DNA of 64,000 nucleotides from Anaeramoeba flamelloides. Taxonomy: Eukaryota > Metamonada > Anaeramoebidae. Positions 60,579-64,000 of this stretch are shown piece by piece. Made by a program: the position numbers and the translations under genes. Location of the stretch: contig JANTQA010000048.1 of NCBI GenBank assembly GCA_027625915.1, positions 3,348,001 to 3,412,000 of the forward strand, written 5' to 3'. The notes under the pieces are model-generated. The model was not told the origin of the DNA and searched no databases. It worked only from the letters and a program-made list of their open reading frames with translations. Numbering within the stretch: position 1 is the stretch's first letter; every line of letters starts with the position of its first letter.

Positions 60579-61334
60579 TTAAATAACTTCTAAAAGTTGG
60601 TTGATTTCTTTAAGGTTTCGTGCAAATTCCTATGAAGTTCAATAAATTAATAATAAAAAGAAGAAAAAAAAAAATAAAAAGGTGAGTAAATTGGAACAAG
60701 AAAAAGGATAAATAAGAAAAGAAAAAGGATAAAAGAGATATAAGACAAAAAGAATAAAAAAAGAAAAAGAATAAAAAGAGTAAAGTACTTTAAATTCAGG
60801 AACTGACATTTCAAATGAATGCGTTTGAACCAGTTCGTCTGTATTTGAAACAGAAATATTCACTGTAATAAAGGGTGTCACTAAGTTTTCTGAAATTGAA
60901 CTTGAGAAAGTTACACCAACCTTCCATTTAAAATCGATCAACTTGCCAACGTTGGGCATGCTTAAAGAAGGGAGATTTTCCTTTTCTCTTTCCCAAATTG
61001 TTGCCAAAACTTTACCTGCTTGGTTTGTAATTCCTGTTTGCTTTTGTAAAATCTCTAGGAATTGCTTTTGATCTAAATTGGATACACGACTGGCATCACG
61101 GTAAAGGAAAAAAAGCACGTTTATTGTTGATTGAACTTCATTCTTCCCCAGGTCGATTGAATTCTTTTCTAGCTCACTTTGATAATGAGAGACCTGTGGA
61201 ACAGATCCTTTGTATTGTAAAGCATCAACAACATCTTGGCAAAGTTTAGCAAGCAATTGTTGCGGAAACTTGTTTAAAGAATTAATTGCTGTAAAGATTC
61301 CTTTGGGCGATCTTTTTTCTGAAAAGAAAGACAT
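60579..61334 (-). CDS. COMMD6-like COMM-domain protein, two exons, 198 aa
   Basis: COMMD proteins form the ring of the Commander/CCC complex, which works with retriever in endosomal recycling. Exons are 61334-60789 and 60629-60579 (phase 0, donor GTACTT, acceptor TCATAG). Residues 1-125 form the helical N-terminal (HN) domain. The COMM domain begins near residue 127: KLIDFKWKVGVTFSSS, an extended beta region, HSFEMSVPEFK, then, across the intron, EFARNLKEINQLLEVI. The wording is closest to COMMD6 (LVDFQWKLG, FEMTIPQF, FKEIAAVIE). Human COMMD6 is short and lacks most of the HN domain, whereas this protein is full length, so it may represent the ancestral form. The start ATG at 61334 is preferred over an upstream in-frame TTG. 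Confidence 0.92.
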
Positions 61335-61963
61335 TGAAAAAAACAAAAAATCAAAAAAATAAATTCAATTTTTAATTTTGTTTTCAAAAAACATTAAAGC
61401 CTGAGGTGTTGATTTAATAACAACGAGAGAGACGGAAGTTCCACTGTTTGTGTTTTCTAAAGTTTGGGTATCAAATAGGAAAAAAACTAAACTTGATCTT
61501 TGTTTTGATAATAAATATTTTCAGAATTAAGGGAGTAGTCACCATAAAGCCAAAATTTTCACTTTTGGAAGATTTGAAAAGAAGATTTGAAAATAAAATT
61601 TTTTACTTTGGTTGTGTCTAGTTGCTTTTAAGTATTTTAGGTACTTGTTGAAAAACAATTGATAATTTATTTATTACACACGTAAAATTAAATGCTACAA
61701 TAGAAGGACAAGCTGATTTGTTTGATTAACTTTGGGGAATGTTAAATGGTTTAAGGTTGGTTCTTATCTCAAGATTCTATAGGATTTTGATTTTATGTGG
61801 AAACAAATCTAATATAATTGTTTTGAAATAAAGCACTTTAAATACCCAAAATCAAACAAAAACATAACTGAATAAACTAGAAAGTTTATAGATCCAATTG
61901 AAAATTAAAAAAAAAGTAAAAGTGATGACTTCTGGTACGAGAGTCTTATTTTAATTCGACTTA

Positions 61964-62408
61964 GAGTCTTTCCAAGTCTACCATAAAATTTTAAATAAAA
62001 AAGAATTGAGTTGTCTATTCTTATTTTCTTTTTTCAAAAAATTCGGAAATAAGAGTTATTATTCAAAAAAAAATTTCAATAAATGAGCTATTATTCAAAT
62101 TTTTCGACCATCAAAAAAAAAAAAGAAGATTCATGAAGCACTTAAAAATAATGCTCAAAAAAGGTAAATTTAAAAAGATCAGTTAATATTGATATTTTTT
62201 TTTGAGCTGTTTTTGACTGCTAATTTACAAGTTTCATGAATCTTTAGAATTTTTTTTTTGATGTTCGAAAAATTTGAATAATAGCTCTTTTATTGAAATT
62301 TTTTTTTGAATAATAACTCTTATTTCCGAATTTTTTGAAAATAGAAAATAAGAATAGAAAACTCAATTCTTTTTTATTTAAAAGTTTATGGTAGCCTTGG
62401 AACGGCTG
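61964..62408. mobile_element. TA-flanked palindromic MITE, family G (445 bp)
   Basis: Inverted arms of about 170 bp: the left carries TCTACCATAAAATTTTAAAT and AAAATTCGGAAATAAGAG, and the right carries their complements. TA borders both ends. The arms are well conserved, suggesting a relatively young insertion. The frame on the minus strand at 62244-62462 is produced by the right arm and is not a gene. Confidence 0.87.
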
Positions 62409-62410
62409 TA

Positions 62411-64000
62411 TTCTAAAATTATAAAAGGGTATAATATGTAGTTTTATCAACAAAAAGAACAAAACAAAATATCAAATAATCTTAAGATTGTTCATTTTAT
62501 TTTAAACATTTTTCTGAAATATTTTGAATTTAAACTGAAGTTTTTGAATTTTAGTTCTGTCAAGTGAATGGTTAATTAAAGAGAATTAAAAATATAGAAT
62601 ACACTTAATGATTTCTATTATCCTAAGTATTTTTATTGTTAGTAAATCTAATCAGGTAATAAGATTTGATTCCATGATTATTCCAAAAATATAAAGTAAT
62701 GTTGATGTAAATGTTCAATCAACCCACCAATCGGGTATAAAACTACAAAAAAAATATCTTCAGATCTGACCACTGGTTTAAATTGTTTCTTTTAGTTTAT
62801 TTTAACAAAATGGATTATTTCTTTTAAGATCTTAGTATCATCAAATTATTATTTTTCTAATTCTAAAATATGTTAAAATTACTTGAAAAGTTATCAAGTA
62901 ATAAATTCAAATTAATTAAAACACTGGAATGAAGAAGAATATCATGATTTGTAATTTATTATTATAAAATAGAATCCCCCAGTTCCCTATAATTTCACAT
63001 TTTACTAAAAATTGGTTAGGAATTGAAATAAAAATGCCAAATTAATCTTTTTTACTTCGGAATGAATAATTATTATGAATATAGTGAGTATTTTACAAAA
63101 TAATAAAATTTAAAGATTGGATCAGAAATAAAAATATTGTTTTTTTTTGATTGTATTGTTAGAATCTATTTTGTTAAATTCATTTGTCGAATTGAAAAAA
63201 ATCTTTTAGAAAAACATTTAAATAAATCAGAGTTTAATACTTTTAAAATAAGAATACATTCTATTTATTAATATACAAAAGAATCATCTCGGATACATAT
63301 TAGGCTCTTTTATAAGATAAAAAAAGCAAGAGGTTGTTTATTAAATTAATCATAAGTTACAAAAAAATTTCAAGTTAGGTTAAATAAAATATGAAGTTGT
63401 AATTAAAATTTTATTATTTAAAAATAATAAAAAAATATTATCAAATACAATGAATTAATTTGTAAAATTTTAACAAAATTAAATAAAAATTTATATATGA
63501 AATAGCAATAAAACCAGAAATTCTCTTTGCTAAAATAAAATTTTGAAAAAAATAATTATAATAATTATTTGTTTAAAATCTTAATAACATTAGGTTTTGG
63601 AGTATATTTGCCAATCTGGTTATAATCAAATAATTACGAAATGTTCTTTAAATATAATCCAAAAATAAAATGTAAATGGATTTTTTCAGATATTCCCAAA
63701 AAATAATCTATTAAAAAAATATAGAAATAATTTCACCAAATCTAATTTTTTTTTAAAGAATATTTTCACAAAAATTTTAATTGTTGATATTAATATTAGC
63801 AAAAATAAAGTGTTAGGTTTTTTTTTTAAAAATTATTTGGGATTCTAGAACTTAAGTGTACCAATATAATTTTTAATAAAATCTCTTATATTTGAATTTA
63901 ACTGATTGTTATATGTTTGCTGTTTCCTTAAACAAAATAAATTGAAGTATCAAGTACTCTTTTAATTAGGTAATTTTAAAGTTTTTATTTTTACTCGTTA
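62411..64000. other. AT-rich DNA to the window edge
   Basis: No frame of coding composition, no matched repeat and no RNA gene recognised. Confidence 0.5.

Noticed and set aside
62244-62462. Minus-strand 72-codon ORF
   Set aside because: Generated by the right arm of the family G palindrome.

Overview
The window is nuclear DNA of an AT-rich protist with spliced genes, long homopolymer runs, and Asn-, Lys- and Glu-rich low-complexity protein segments. It encodes clear eukaryotic proteins: a Pumilio/PUF RNA-binding protein, TFIID subunit TAF2, ribosomal protein eS25, a COMMD6-like protein and Mia40/CHCHD4. The standard genetic code fits: TAA and TGA act as stops and conserved frames need no reassigned codons. 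The style (Asn runs, KE repeats, small introns) suggests an amoeboid protist such as an amoebozoan. Mia40 implies an organelle with an intermembrane-space disulfide relay. The exact lineage cannot be fixed from the sequence.

Layout. 0.8-6.1 kb (minus): PUF gene with a 2.65-kb intron. 6.5-7.4 kb: two small convergent hypothetical genes. 8.2-10.6 kb: degenerate DNA-transposon-type repeats. 11.1-12.1 kb (plus): four-exon gene for a 170-aa protein. 14.2-23.8 kb (plus): large helical scaffold-like protein, at least 1,292 aa, with a probable 4.8-kb intron. 25.7-26.4 kb (minus): GAF-domain protein. 28-30.3 kb: a cluster of palindromic elements and a possible thioredoxin-fold gene exon. 30.7-31.0 kb (minus): Mia40. 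32.4-33.5 kb (minus): coiled-coil protein. 40.6-40.0 kb (minus): ubiquitin-like-fold N terminus resembling ATG11/FIP200, possibly spliced across 6.6 kb to the coiled-coil exon. 44.4-44.9 kb (minus): eS25. 58.6-47.8 kb (minus): TAF2, four exons, 6.7-kb third intron. 61.3-60.6 kb (minus): COMMD6-like protein.

The main architectural result is a split in intron size. Most introns are about 60-250 nt and have a T-rich 5' part and an A-rich 3' end. A few are giant (2.65, 4.8, 6.7 and possibly 6.6 kb). Three of the four giants are packed with repeats: all three copies of an unclassified 1.25-kb element fall in them, together with foldback palindromes and TA-flanked MITEs. At least seven distinct MITE or inverted-repeat families are recognisable, several with intact TA target duplications. 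The exon models were tested by phase arithmetic; for TAF2, eS25, COMMD6-like, PUF and the 170-aa gene every junction is consistent.

No tRNA, rRNA or CRISPR array was recognised, and no operon-like or single-pathway clustering is evident.
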